Positions 1 to 8,006 of a DNA stretch of 57,612 nucleotides are shown in pieces (position 1 is the first letter of the stretch; every line of letters begins with the position of its first letter). The position numbers were made by a program, and so were the translations under genes. Source of the DNA: Pseudoruminococcus_B sp937901805. Lineage in GTDB: Bacteria > Bacillota > Clostridia > Oscillospirales > Ruminococcaceae. Under the pieces are notes generated by a model. It saw nothing but the letters and a program-made list of their open reading frames with translations. It was not told the origin of the DNA and did no database searches. Location of the stretch: NCBI GenBank assembly GCA_963560245.1, contig CAUWNS010000011.1, positions 1-57,612 of the forward strand, read 5' to 3'.

Positions 1-183
1 ATTGCCCATAATCATCCCAATGGGATTGCTATCCCATCCAGCGCGGATATCGAAACTACTATGAAACTGGCGGAAACACTCTCTGTATTTCATATTCAGC
101 TGTTAGACCATATTGTCATTGCAGGAGATGATTTTGTTTCCCTGGCAGATTCCGGAATCCTTTCTTCTTATTTAAGAAAATAG
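1..183 (+). CDS. radC: RadC/JAB-domain protein, C-terminal part (5' end outside window)
   Basis: This is an open frame from the first base to TAG at 181-183, encoding 60 residues. The translation begins IAHNHPNG and continues with PSSADIETT, which fits the JAMM/JAB metal-binding core of RadC (HxHPxG...SxxD), then a hydrophobic LLDHIVIAGDD strand and a short tail ending LRK. RadC proteins are about 220-230 residues, so roughly three quarters lies upstream of the window. The cellular role of RadC is unsettled despite the 'DNA repair' label. The motif makes the family call firm; only the C-terminus can be seen. Confidence 0.8.
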   Translation: MAHNHPNGIAIPSSADIETTMKLAETLSVFHIQLLDHIVIAGDDFVSLADSGILSSYLRK

Positions 184-547
184 GAATTGCAGGAATTTTT
201 ATACGAGCACGATACCATGATTTGCGGAATTCTTATAGTAGAGGAAACAGAAAAAACTCACGGAAAATAGTTGAGTCTTTACATTTTTATGGTATAATAA
301 ACCGTAGAATGGTAGATGTATCGTTCTTTCCCATCCACTTCAAAAAATTTGATCGGTGAAAGACAAATGATTATTTATCAGATGAGAAATAGTAAAAGCA
401 GCTGTTTTTAATGATTGGAAAACCGATCATCCGGTTTTATCCCCTTTTTTCAAAAAAATTCCAAATTATTATTTCCATGAGCATACAGTAAATATTTAAT
501 TTACGGGCGAAAGGGAATTTGTATCATACAGCTAGGAGGTCATATAA
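184..547 (+). other. Intergenic leader upstream of the Asp23 gene
   Basis: This 364-bp stretch has no convincing coding frame. It holds a promoter candidate (271-298) and, in the probable untranslated leader of the next gene, a small hairpin (about 419-438, arms AAAACCG/CGGTTTT) followed by a T-rich run at 445-450. The leader would be about 240 nt, long enough for an attenuator. I do not recognise a known riboswitch class in it. Confidence 0.4.
271..298 (+). promoter_or_regulatory. Promoter candidate for the Asp23 gene
   Basis: TTGAGT (271-276) and a perfect TATAAT (293-298) are separated by 16 bp, matching a vegetative sigma-A promoter. Transcription would start near 305 and leave a leader of about 240 nt before the coding start at 548. 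Confidence 0.5.
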
Positions 548-925
548 GTGAATCGCAATGAAATAAGAGAAACTGTTGGCAGTTTGAAGATTTCTGACGA
601 GGTAATTTGTACAATTGCAGGTTCTGCGGCTAAGGAGATCAAAGGAGTATACAGTTTGGCGCCTTCTCCGGTAGATATAAAAAAAGGGCTTCCATTCAAA
701 TCACTAAACAAAGATAAATTTGTCAGAGTTCAGGTAAATGATTCTGTAGCCGTACTGGATGTCTATTTGATTTTAAAATTTGGAGCAAAAATACAGGAAG
801 TCAGTGAGGCTGTTCAAAAGAATGTGAAGGCAGCTGTACAAAATATGGCAAGTATCACTGTTTCGAAGGTGAACGTTCACATTGTTTCTGTTCATATGGA
901 TGAAACCACTCTGTCAGAGCAGTAG
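548..925 (+). CDS. Asp23/Gls24 family envelope stress protein
   Basis: This 125-residue protein has the Asp23/Gls24 pattern. An IxDEVICTIAGSAAKEIKGVYSL segment near residues 16-40 corresponds to the family's 'I...V...IA..A...V.GV' signature, followed by a V-rich beta segment and a central FGAKIQEVSEAVQKNVKAAV helix. The length suits the small YqhY-type members rather than Gls24 itself. Its GTG start lies 7 nt after a strong AGGAGG at 534-539. Members next to nusB are common in Firmicutes and are linked to fatty-acid/envelope homeostasis; the molecular function is not settled. A terminator follows directly, so it is probably transcribed partly on its own. Confidence 0.85.
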   Translation: MNRNEIRETVGSLKISDEVICTIAGSAAKEIKGVYSLAPSPVDIKKGLPFKSLNKDKFVRVQVNDSVAVLDVYLILKFGAKIQEVSEAVQKNVKAAVQNMASITVSKVNVHIVSVHMDETTLSEQ

Positions 926-932
926 TTATTTC

Positions 933-965
933 AACCCTCCAAAAGACAGTTGGAGGGTTTCTTTT
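933..965 (+). terminator. Rho-independent terminator after the Asp23 gene
   Basis: Arms AACCCTCCA (933-941) and TGGAGGGTT (951-959) are perfectly complementary and followed by a T-rich TTTCTTTT. It lies before the nusB start at 998, which argues against the longer nusB reading frame that begins at 950 inside the hairpin. Confidence 0.75.
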
Positions 966-997
966 GTGGGGAAAACATCAAAAAGCGAGGTTTGGTT

Positions 998-1411
998 ATG
1001 ACAAGAAAAGAGGCTAGGGAGCAGGCGTTCGCCCTGTTGTTTGAAAAAACTTTTTCCGATAGCACAATCGAAGAGATTATAGAGAATGCCGTTGTTGGGC
1101 GGCAGCTGCAGATTGATTCTTATGCAAAAGGCCTGGTAAATGCAACCCTCTCTCATATGCAGGAAATTGATTCGGTAATTGAACCGAATCTGAGAAAATG
1201 GAGTAAAAACCGGATTTCCCGCGTGGCGTTGACAGCTTTGCGCTGTGCGGTATGTGAAATCCTGTATGATGAGGAAATTCCGGCAGGGGTCTCCATTAAC
1301 GAAGCGGTAGAGATCGTTAAGAAATTTTCTGGAAAAGAGGATTCTTCTTTTGTCAATGGAGTACTCAGTTCGGTGGTAAAAACACTCCCGGAAAAAGAAG
1401 AGGAATGCTGA
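998..1411 (+). CDS. nusB: Transcription antitermination factor NusB
   Basis: The 137-residue product begins MTRKEAREQAFALLFE, the characteristic NusB N-terminus, and ends in the helical SRVALTALRCAVCEILYDEEIPAGVSINEAVEIVKKFSGKEDSSFVNGVL region that is the family signature. NusB with NusE (S10) binds boxA RNA and supports rRNA antitermination. I chose the ATG at 998 because an earlier in-frame start (950) falls inside the preceding terminator and because AGCGAGG (984-990) provides a ribosome site. It opens the long + strand operon; the next gene starts 1 bp after its TGA. Confidence 0.92.
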   Translation: MTRKEAREQAFALLFEKTFSDSTIEEIIENAVVGRQLQIDSYAKGLVNATLSHMQEIDSVIEPNLRKWSKNRISRVALTALRCAVCEILYDEEIPAGVSINEAVEIVKKFSGKEDSSFVNGVLSSVVKTLPEKEEEC

Positions 1412-1412
1412 G

Positions 1413-2360
1413 ATGCCTCATTTTTTAGGGATTGATACCAGTAATTACACTACCTCTGTGGCAATATATGACAGGGAAACCCAGGAGATCATTCATCGGA
1501 AAAAGCTTTTGCCAGTAAAAGAGGGATGCATCGGGTTAAAGCAGAGTGATGCGGTATTTGCCCATATCAAACAGCTGCCGGAATTGGTTTCTTCCCTGAT
1601 TGAAGAAACAGGGAATCTTTCGATTGACGCAATTGGAGTGTCTGTTCGTCCGCGTGATAAGAAAGGCTCTTACATGCCCTGTTTTCTTACAGGAAATACA
1701 GTGGCAAGCTGTATTTCATCAATCCTGTCGGTTCCAAAATATGAATTTTCCCATCAAGCCGGTCATATTATGGCTGCTTTGTTCAGTTCAGGAAAAATGG
1801 ATCTTTTGGAAAAAGAATTCCTGTGTTTTCATGTCTCCGGAGGAACAACGGAATGCCTGCATGTCAGTCCGCTGAGACAGGGAATTTTTGAAGTAGAGAT
1901 TGTGGCACAGTCATTGGATTTAAAAGCAGGACAGGCAATCGATCGTGTTGGCGTGATGCTTGGTCTGCCTTTTCCTGCTGGGAAATATCTGGATGAGCTG
2001 AGCAGGAAAAGTTCTCGTACTTATCGGATTCGTCCTACAATGAAAGGGGCGGACTGCTGCTTATCGGGAATTGAAAACCAGTGTCAAAAACGTATGGAAA
2101 AGGGAGAATTGCCGGAAGATATTGCCCTTTTCTGTATAGAATCCGTCCGTGCTGCTGTTGAGGAGATGACAAAACAAGCATTTCGTACATATGGGCAACT
2201 GCCAGTCGTGTATGCCGGCGGGGTTATGTCCAATTCCAAAATCCGAGAATATATGATGACCCGGTATCATGCTTTTTTTGCAAAACCGGAACTTTCTGCG
2301 GATAATGCTGCGGGAATTGCTATTTTAGCGGCAAAAATGAATCAGGAGGCCTCTTTATGA
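1413..2360 (+). CDS. TsaD/Kae1-like (peptidase M22 family) protein
   Basis: This 315-residue protein has the ASKHA-type fold of the TsaD/Kae1/YgjD family. It starts FLGIDTSNYTTSVA (phosphate-binding loop, residues 4-17), carries HQAGH, equivalent to the metal-binding HxxxH of TsaD (about residues 114-118), and has VYAGGVMSNSKIRE and a final LSADNAAGIAILA. It is shorter than ordinary TsaD (about 335-345 residues) and the invariant HLEGH is HQAGH, so it is probably the Clostridia-specific paralogue and not the enzyme making t6A37 in tRNA. It is sandwiched between nusB (1-bp gap) and xseA (4-bp overlap). Substrate unknown. Confidence 0.75.
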   Translation: MPHFLGIDTSNYTTSVAIYDRETQEIIHRKKLLPVKEGCIGLKQSDAVFAHIKQLPELVSSLIEETGNLSIDAIGVSVRPRDKKGSYMPCFLTGNTVASCISSILSVPKYEFSHQAGHIMAALFSSGKMDLLEKEFLCFHVSGGTTECLHVSPLRQGIFEVEIVAQSLDLKAGQAIDRVGVMLGLPFPAGKYLDELSRKSSRTYRIRPTMKGADCCLSGIENQCQKRMEKGELPEDIALFCIESVRAAVEEMTKQAFRTYGQLPVVYAGGVMSNSKIREYMMTRYHAFFAKPELSADNAAGIAILAAKMNQEASL

Positions 2361-3664
2361 AGATGAATGTGCTGACGGTGTCACAGCTTAACCATTATGT
2401 GAAAGCACTTGTGGATGCTGATGAGCACCTGCACTCTATCTATCTGAAAGGGGAAATCTCTAATTTTACAAACCACTACAAGAGCGGACATTTTTATTTT
2501 TCCTTAAAGGATGAAACGTCCGTGATCCGCGCTGTAATGTTCCGCAGCTACGCTTCCAAAGTGCGCTTTGAACCGGAAAATGGGATGAAAGTGGTTGTGA
2601 AGGGGAGTGTCTCTGTTTTTGAACGGGATGGACAATATCAACTGTATGTCTATGAAATGCAGCCCGATGGTATGGGTGCATTGCATCTTGCCTATGAGCA
2701 GCTTAAGGCGAAGCTTTATGCGCAGGGTCTGTTTGACGACAGGCATAAGAAATCTTTGCCTAGATATCCTCAGAGAATCGGTGTGATTACATCGCCAATT
2801 GGAGCTGCTGTGAGAGATATTGAAAACATTCTTTCAAGACGGTATCCAATTGCAGAAATGTTCTTATATCCGGTCTTGGTGCAAGGAGAGGAAGCTCCCG
2901 CTCAGCTGATAGAAGCGCTCCGCTACTTTGAACACACAAAATCCGTAGACGTCATTATTTTGGGGCGCGGAGGTGGATCTATAGAGGAGTTGTGGGCGTT
3001 TAACAATGAAAAGCTTGCCTATGAGATTTTTCAGTGCACCACCCCAATAATTTCCGCAGTTGGACACGAGACGGATTTTACAATTGCAGATTTTGTGGCA
3101 GATGTCCGTGCACCGACACCTTCTGCTGCTGCAGAATTGGCTGTTCCAGAAATTCATCAATTAAAATTCCGCTTGGATCAAATAGCTGACAGGATAGATC
3201 AAAGTGTGCATAATCGCCTTATAGCGAATGAAAAAAGATTGCAGGCTTTTAGAGAGAAAGAATGTATGAGTTCTCCCGCTTATCTGCTAGCGAGAAAGGA
3301 AGAACTACTGGCGGGACTTCAGCATGATCTTTTTAGAAATAGCAGCCTTATTATAAGAGAACGTGAGGAAGCTGTCAAAAAACGGGAAAGAGAATTCCAT
3401 CATTGCTTTTCTTCCGCTTTTTCACGGAAAGAACAAGTGTTTTTACGCCTTGTTTCTAAATTGGATACATTAAGCCCCTTGAAGGTTTTGACAAGAGGGT
3501 ATGGGATGATACAAAAGGGAAATCAGATTGTTACTTCCGTGCTGGGAACAAAACCAGGAGATCCGATAGAGATTTTGCTCCAAGATGGGAGATTGGATTG
3601 TCAGGTAAAAACTGTAATCGTATCAGAAAGCGAGGAACACTGTGAAAGAGAAGCTGAGCTTTGA
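2357..3664 (+). CDS. xseA: Exodeoxyribonuclease VII large subunit
   Basis: The 435-residue product has the N-terminal OB-fold (LTVSQLNHYVKALVDADEHLHSIYLKGEISNFTNHYKSGHFYFSLKDE, about residues 4-53) and the catalytic domain with YPQRIGVITSPIGAAVRDI, ILGRGGGSIEELWAFNNE and SAVGHETDFTIADFVADVRAPTPSAAAE, which are hallmarks of XseA. A coiled-coil region follows, then a C-terminal PLKVLTRGYGMIQK segment. With XseB it degrades single-stranded DNA bidirectionally to oligonucleotides. The start overlaps the previous stop by 4 bp and the end overlaps xseB by 23 bp, implying translational coupling. Full length. Confidence 0.95.
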   Translation: MKMNVLTVSQLNHYVKALVDADEHLHSIYLKGEISNFTNHYKSGHFYFSLKDETSVIRAVMFRSYASKVRFEPENGMKVVVKGSVSVFERDGQYQLYVYEMQPDGMGALHLAYEQLKAKLYAQGLFDDRHKKSLPRYPQRIGVITSPIGAAVRDIENILSRRYPIAEMFLYPVLVQGEEAPAQLIEALRYFEHTKSVDVIILGRGGGSIEELWAFNNEKLAYEIFQCTTPIISAVGHETDFTIADFVADVRAPTPSAAAELAVPEIHQLKFRLDQIADRIDQSVHNRLIANEKRLQAFREKECMSSPAYLLARKEELLAGLQHDLFRNSSLIIREREEAVKKREREFHHCFSSAFSRKEQVFLRLVSKLDTLSPLKVLTRGYGMIQKGNQIVTSVLGTKPGDPIEILLQDGRLDCQVKTVIVSESEEHCEREAEL

Positions 3665-3878
3665 ACAGGCGATGGATCGCCTGGAGGAAATTGTTGCGGC
3701 GCTGGAAAATGGGCAGGCTCCGCTTGATGAAATGATGAAACTATATGAAGAAGGTGCTAAGTTAACAGGCATGTGCGCTGCAAAGCTGGAAAAAGCCAAA
3801 TTAAAGGTGCGCCAGCTCAATGGGGAAGAGTCACGGAAAGAGCTCTCTGTAGAAAAAGCAGGAGGGGAGCAAAAATGA
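3642..3878 (+). CDS. xseB: Exodeoxyribonuclease VII small subunit
   Basis: A 78-residue protein with the XseB signature LSFEQAMDRLEEIVAALENGQAPLDEMMKLYEEGAKL, a helical hairpin. It forms the multimeric small subunit of exonuclease VII. The start is GTG at 3642 inside the end of xseA; an AGCGAGGAA stretch upstream may serve as ribosome site. Its stop codon overlaps the ispA start by 4 bp (ATGA). Confidence 0.92.
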   Translation: MKEKLSFEQAMDRLEEIVAALENGQAPLDEMMKLYEEGAKLTGMCAAKLEKAKLKVRQLNGEESRKELSVEKAGGEQK

Positions 3879-4759
3879 ATTATGAGACAAGAATTTCTCA
3901 AGCGGTACGGATTATAGAAGCTCGTCTGCATAGCCTATTAAAGGAGAAACCGCAGGCATATGCCTGTGTGCTGGAAGCAATGGAATACAGTTTAATGGCT
4001 GGTGGAAAACGGATACGTCCTCTGTTGGCTATGGAATTTTGCACCCTTTGCGGTGGGGAGGAACAAGCGGTATTGGATCCTGCCTGCGCAGTGGAAATGG
4101 TACATAGTTACTCTCTGATCCATGATGACTTGCCTTGCATGGATGATGACGACATGCGCAGAGGAAAGCCATCTTGTCATATTCAGTTTGGAGAATCAAC
4201 CGCCCTGCTCGCAGGAGATGGGCTGCTTACCAAAGCGTTTGAAACCATTGCTGAGACAGATTTTTTGGACGACACAAAAAAGTGCCGTTGTATACTGGAA
4301 TTATCCAAAGCAGCTGGGGCTCACGGCATGATCGCAGGACAGGTAATGGATCTTGCCTCTGAAAAGAAGCAAATTTCTGAAAAAACGCTTCATCTGCTCT
4401 GTGCAAAGAAGACAGGGGAGATGATCCGTGTTGCTGCCCGGATTGGTTGCATTTGTGCTGAGGCAGAAGAAAAACTGATTCAGGCTGCGGATACTTATGC
4501 ACAAAAGATAGGCCTTGCCTTTCAAATAGAAGATGATATCTTGGACATTATTGGTGATGAAAAAAAGCTGGGAAAACCAATTGGCAGTGATGTCAGCAGC
4601 TGTAAGAGCACTTTTGCCACTTTATACGGAATAGAGCATTCACGGGAGCTTGTATTGACCTTGACAAGAGAGGCGAAAGAAGCTTTGGCTGCGTTTGACA
4701 GTAAAAAGGCTGAATTTTTGAAGATTTTAGCTGACAAATTAGTATCCCGCGACAATTGA
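3875..4759 (+). CDS. ispA: Farnesyl diphosphate synthase (polyprenyl synthetase)
   Basis: The 294-residue protein has the first aspartate-rich motif DDLPCMDDDDMRRGKP (residues 84-99) and the second DDILD motif in the FQIEDDILDIIGDE segment near residue 220, with GGKRIRP at 43-49. These are the Mg-diphosphate binding sites of trans-prenyltransferases. HSYSLIHDDLPCMDDDD is typical of bacterial farnesyl diphosphate synthases (IspA). It condenses IPP with DMAPP/GPP to give FPP for undecaprenyl phosphate and quinone precursors. I chose the ATG at 3875 (AGGAGGGG ribosome site, 4-bp overlap with xseB) over an upstream in-frame start inside xseB. Dxs, two genes downstream, feeds the same pathway. Confidence 0.93.
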   Translation: MNYETRISQAVRIIEARLHSLLKEKPQAYACVLEAMEYSLMAGGKRIRPLLAMEFCTLCGGEEQAVLDPACAVEMVHSYSLIHDDLPCMDDDDMRRGKPSCHIQFGESTALLAGDGLLTKAFETIAETDFLDDTKKCRCILELSKAAGAHGMIAGQVMDLASEKKQISEKTLHLLCAKKTGEMIRVAARIGCICAEAEEKLIQAADTYAQKIGLAFQIEDDILDIIGDEKKLGKPIGSDVSSCKSTFATLYGIEHSRELVLTLTREAKEALAAFDSKKAEFLKILADKLVSRDN

Positions 4760-4774
4760 TAGAGGGGGGTTCTT

Positions 4775-5275
4775 ATGCAGGCGCTGCAAAAAATCTGTGG
4801 TAACTATGTTTTGTGTGTGGCAATTATTGCGTGGGTTGCAGCACAGGTTATGAAGACGGTTCTGAATTTTATTATGACAAAAAAATTTCATGCAGAACGC
4901 TTGGTCGGCGCCGGTGGAATGCCGAGTTCTCACACTGCATTGGTCTGTTCCATGACCATTGCAGTTTCCAAGCTGACAGGAGTTAACTCCCCTGAATTTG
5001 CAATTGCTTTTATCATTGCGGCAGTAGTAATGTATGATGCGATGGGTGTCCGTCGTGCAGCCGGGGAACAGGCAAAAGTGCTCAACAAAATTGTTTTTCA
5101 ATGGGGGGATGTTGTAAAAAAAGATTCCCCGCAGGATGGGGAAGTACAAAAACAGAATACTGAAGAAGAATTGGCCAAAAAAGAACTCAAGGAATTTTTG
5201 GGACATACCCCCTTGGAAGTGTTGGGAGGGGCTTTACTCGGTATTCTGATTGCAATGTTTTTTCCTGTATTCTAA
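4775..5275 (+). CDS. Divergent PAP2-family membrane protein (YuiD/DUF212)
   Basis: This 166-residue membrane protein contains the DUF212 pattern: AWVAAQVMKTVLNFI, then GGMPSSHTALVCSM (about residues 48-62) with the histidine and serine of an acid-phosphatase-like core, ViMYDAMGVRRAAGEQAKVLN, and a C-terminal GHTPLEVLGGALLGILIA. The PSSH and GHT-EV motifs resemble the PAP2 phosphatase/haloperoxidase active site, suggesting a lipid- or prenyl-diphosphate phosphatase. That fits its place between ispA and dxs, but the activity is inference. About four membrane segments. B. subtilis YuiD is the named relative. Confidence 0.85.
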   Translation: MQALQKICGNYVLCVAIIAWVAAQVMKTVLNFIMTKKFHAERLVGAGGMPSSHTALVCSMTIAVSKLTGVNSPEFAIAFIIAAVVMYDAMGVRRAAGEQAKVLNKIVFQWGDVVKKDSPQDGEVQKQNTEEELAKKELKEFLGHTPLEVLGGALLGILIAMFFPVF

Positions 5276-5315
5276 AATATATTTTGAGTATTTGTCTGAT
5301 TAGGAGACTTATAAT

Positions 5316-7187
5316 ATGGCAAGAAAAAGACTGCTGGATACGATCAACAGTCCTTCTGACGTAAAAAAACTGACACTGGAACAGCTTGATAAATTGTGCG
5401 CGGAAATTCGAGAAGAATTGATAAGTACCATATCAAAAAACGGCGGACACTTGGCATCAAATCTTGGAACAGTGGAGTTGACTTTGGCGCTGCACCGGGT
5501 TTTTGACTCTCCACAGGATAAAATTGTATGGGATGTTGGACATCAGTGTTACACCCATAAGCTGGTTACCGGACGCCGGGATGCCTTTTGTACAATCCGC
5601 AAAAAGGATGGGCTGTCTGGATTTCCAAAGCCTTATGAAAGTGAGCATGATGCCTTTATCGCTGGACACAGCAGCACTTCTATCTCAGTAGCTTTAGGTA
5701 TGGCACAGGCGATGCGCTGTCAGGGGGATAATCACACTGCTGTTGCAGTCATTGGTGATGGTTCTATGACAGGCGGGATGGTCTATGAAGCGCTGAATAA
5801 TGCAGGACGAAGCATGTGTAATCTGATTGTTGTCCTGAATGACAACAATATGTCTATTTCCAAAAATGTAGGAGCGCTTTCCAAATACCTGAATGATTTG
5901 CGAACAAAGCCTGCTTATTTTCGTTTTAAAGATTTTGTGGAACGGATACTGCTGAAAATACCTTTAGTTGGAAAAAATCTTTGTGAAACAATCTACCGCT
6001 CCAAACGGATGCTTAAATATATGCTCTACAAAAACACCATGTTCGAAGATTTTGGATTTGTTTACCTTGGCCCGGTGGATGGGCATGATATCCAAAAATT
6101 AACAGATGTGTTGGAACGTGCAAAACAAATGCATTGTCCTGTTTTTGTCCATGTGAACACGATTAAGGGAAAAGGATATTCCTATGCTGAGGAAAATCCC
6201 GGGGCTTACCATGGGGTATCCCACTTTGATATCAAAGTGGGAGCAACTGAAAATTCAGAGGCGAATTTTTCCAGTGTATTTGGAAAAACCCTAAGTGAAA
6301 TGGCTGATAAAAATGACCGAATCTGTGCTATCACAGCAGCGATGAAATATGGCACAGGATTACAGTATTTTTCCACCCACCACAAAAATCGCCTGTATGA
6401 TGTTGGAATTGCAGAGGAACATGCTGTGGCATATGCCGCTGGGCTTGCAAAAGCTGGGATGATTCCCGTCTTTGCTGTTTATTCGACGTTTTTACAACGA
6501 GGCTATGACCAGATTGTACATGATATTGCCCTAAGTGGGGAAAAGGTGATTTTGGCAATTGATCGAGCCGGAATTGTCGGTGATGATGGCGAAACGCATC
6601 AAGGAGTATTTGATGTGTCCTTTCTCAGTGCGGTTCCGGGAATTACTGTGTTTTCTCCAAGCAATTACGCAGAACTGAGGATCTGTTTAAAAGAGGCTGT
6701 CGAAAACAAAACAATCAAAGGCTGTGCTGTTCGTTATCCTAGAGGAAAGCAGCATTATGAAGCAGGTAGTATTGCCGCAGTAAAAGGGCATCTCCTGTGT
6801 ACCACGGGAAAAACCGTATCCAAAATTCTGCTGGTTTCTTATGGACGATTGGTTTATGAATGTAGGGACACAGTTCAATTGTTAAAAGAAAAAGGAATCC
6901 ATGCAGATTATCTGAAATTAGTACAGATCAAACCAATAGAAGAGTCTTCTTATGACGAGATGATGGCATACCAAAAAATTTTCTTTGTCGAGGAAGGTAT
7001 GGAAGCTGGCGGAATTGCAGAGCAAGTTCTCACTGGATTAGAGGAACGCGGATTTTCGGGAAAATATTATATTCGTGCAATACGTGATTTTGTTGTGCAC
7101 CAGTCCGTGACACAGGCATTGTCTGCTCTGGGAATGGATGCGGATGGCCTTTGTTCATGGATAGAGGGGACGGAGAAAAACTCATGA
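5316..7187 (+). CDS. dxs: 1-deoxy-D-xylulose-5-phosphate synthase
   Basis: The 623-residue enzyme shows the Dxs landmarks: GGHLASNLGTVELTLALHRVF (residues 43-63), DVGHQCYTHKLVTGR, HSSTSISVALGMA, the thiamine-diphosphate motif GDGSMTGGMVYEALNNAG with NDNNMSISKNVGAL, DGHD, and the pyrimidine domain YDVGIAEEHAVAYAAGLA and DRAGIVGDDGETHQGVFDVSFL. It condenses pyruvate with glyceraldehyde-3-phosphate, the first step of the MEP isoprenoid pathway. Full length. The stop overlaps tlyA by 4 bp. With ispA two genes upstream it gives the operon an isoprenoid theme. Confidence 0.96.
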   Translation: MARKRLLDTINSPSDVKKLTLEQLDKLCAEIREELISTISKNGGHLASNLGTVELTLALHRVFDSPQDKIVWDVGHQCYTHKLVTGRRDAFCTIRKKDGLSGFPKPYESEHDAFIAGHSSTSISVALGMAQAMRCQGDNHTAVAVIGDGSMTGGMVYEALNNAGRSMCNLIVVLNDNNMSISKNVGALSKYLNDLRTKPAYFRFKDFVERILLKIPLVGKNLCETIYRSKRMLKYMLYKNTMFEDFGFVYLGPVDGHDIQKLTDVLERAKQMHCPVFVHVNTIKGKGYSYAEENPGAYHGVSHFDIKVGATENSEANFSSVFGKTLSEMADKNDRICAITAAMKYGTGLQYFSTHHKNRLYDVGIAEEHAVAYAAGLAKAGMIPVFAVYSTFLQRGYDQIVHDIALSGEKVILAIDRAGIVGDDGETHQGVFDVSFLSAVPGITVFSPSNYAELRICLKEAVENKTIKGCAVRYPRGKQHYEAGSIAAVKGHLLCTTGKTVSKILLVSYGRLVYECRDTVQLLKEKGIHADYLKLVQIKPIEESSYDEMMAYQKIFFVEEGMEAGGIAEQVLTGLEERGFSGKYYIRAIRDFVVHQSVTQALSALGMDADGLCSWIEGTEKNS

Positions 7188-7981
7188 GAGCGGATGTTTT
7201 ACTGGTCGAAAAAGGAGTGTGTGCCAGCCGCCAAAAAGCGAAAGATTTAATCCTGTCCGCTTGTGCATTTGCAGACGGTCTTCCTATCCGAAAGCCATCC
7301 CAAGAGATTTCGGATGAAGCTGTTCTGACTGTAAATGAAGAAGCGGAAATATTACGCTATGTCGGACGGGGAGGATTAAAACTGGAAGGTGCTGTAAAGG
7401 CGTTTTCGCTTACAGTAAAAAATTCGATTTGTATGGATATCGGCGCTTCTACAGGCGGGTTTACTGATTGCCTGCTCCAAAATGGGGCGGAACGTGTCTA
7501 TGCAGTCGATGTTGGACATGGACAACTTTCGAAAAAATTAATACAGGATAATCGGGTTGTGAATTTAGAAGGAATAAACCTGCGGGAATTATCCACCCAA
7601 ATTGTTCCGGAGCAAATGGATTTTATATGTACAGATGTTTCTTTTATTTCATTATCCCATGTATTTCCAGTTGCTAATTCCTTCTTAAAGTCGGATGGAA
7701 AAGCAGTTTTTCTGATTAAACCCCAATTCGAAGCTGGGAAAAAGGATATTGGAAAAAATGGAATTGTAAAAAACCCCGCTGTACACCGAAAAGTACTTCG
7801 TGATATCCTTTCTTTTTGCATAGAAACCGGATTTTCAGTTTACGGTTTGACTGCTTCCCCTATTCGCGGCGGGGATGGAAACAGGGAGTACTTGCTGTAT
7901 TTCGGACGACAAAAAACGTCTCAAAGTTATTCGGATGCACAACTAAATGTACTCATACAAAATGCTTTTCAATGCCATTAA
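7184..7981 (+). CDS. tlyA: TlyA family 16S/23S rRNA 2'-O-methyltransferase
   Basis: The 265-residue protein has an N-terminal S4 RNA-binding domain (RADVLLVEKGVCASRQKAKDLILSACAFADG, residues 2-32) and a Rossmann methyltransferase domain with the SAM motif MDIGASTGGFTDCLLQNGAERVYAVDVGHGQL, then DVSFISL and IKPQFEAGKKDIGKNGIVKNPAVH. This matches TlyA/YqxC, a ribose methylase of 16S and 23S rRNA. The ATG at 7184 overlaps the dxs TGA (ATGA); the earlier in-frame start lies inside dxs. It sits between dxs and nadK as in many Clostridia. Confidence 0.92.
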   Translation: MRADVLLVEKGVCASRQKAKDLILSACAFADGLPIRKPSQEISDEAVLTVNEEAEILRYVGRGGLKLEGAVKAFSLTVKNSICMDIGASTGGFTDCLLQNGAERVYAVDVGHGQLSKKLIQDNRVVNLEGINLRELSTQIVPEQMDFICTDVSFISLSHVFPVANSFLKSDGKAVFLIKPQFEAGKKDIGKNGIVKNPAVHRKVLRDILSFCIETGFSVYGLTASPIRGGDGNREYLLYFGRQKTSQSYSDAQLNVLIQNAFQCH

Positions 7982-8006
7982 ACAATCAGTAAACGAGGGA
8001 ACTGTA

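Noticed and set aside
926..1156. Reverse-strand frames inside nusB, xseA, tyrS, dnaE and others
   Set aside because: They are antisense to genes with clear family motifs and have no ribosome sites or family resemblance.
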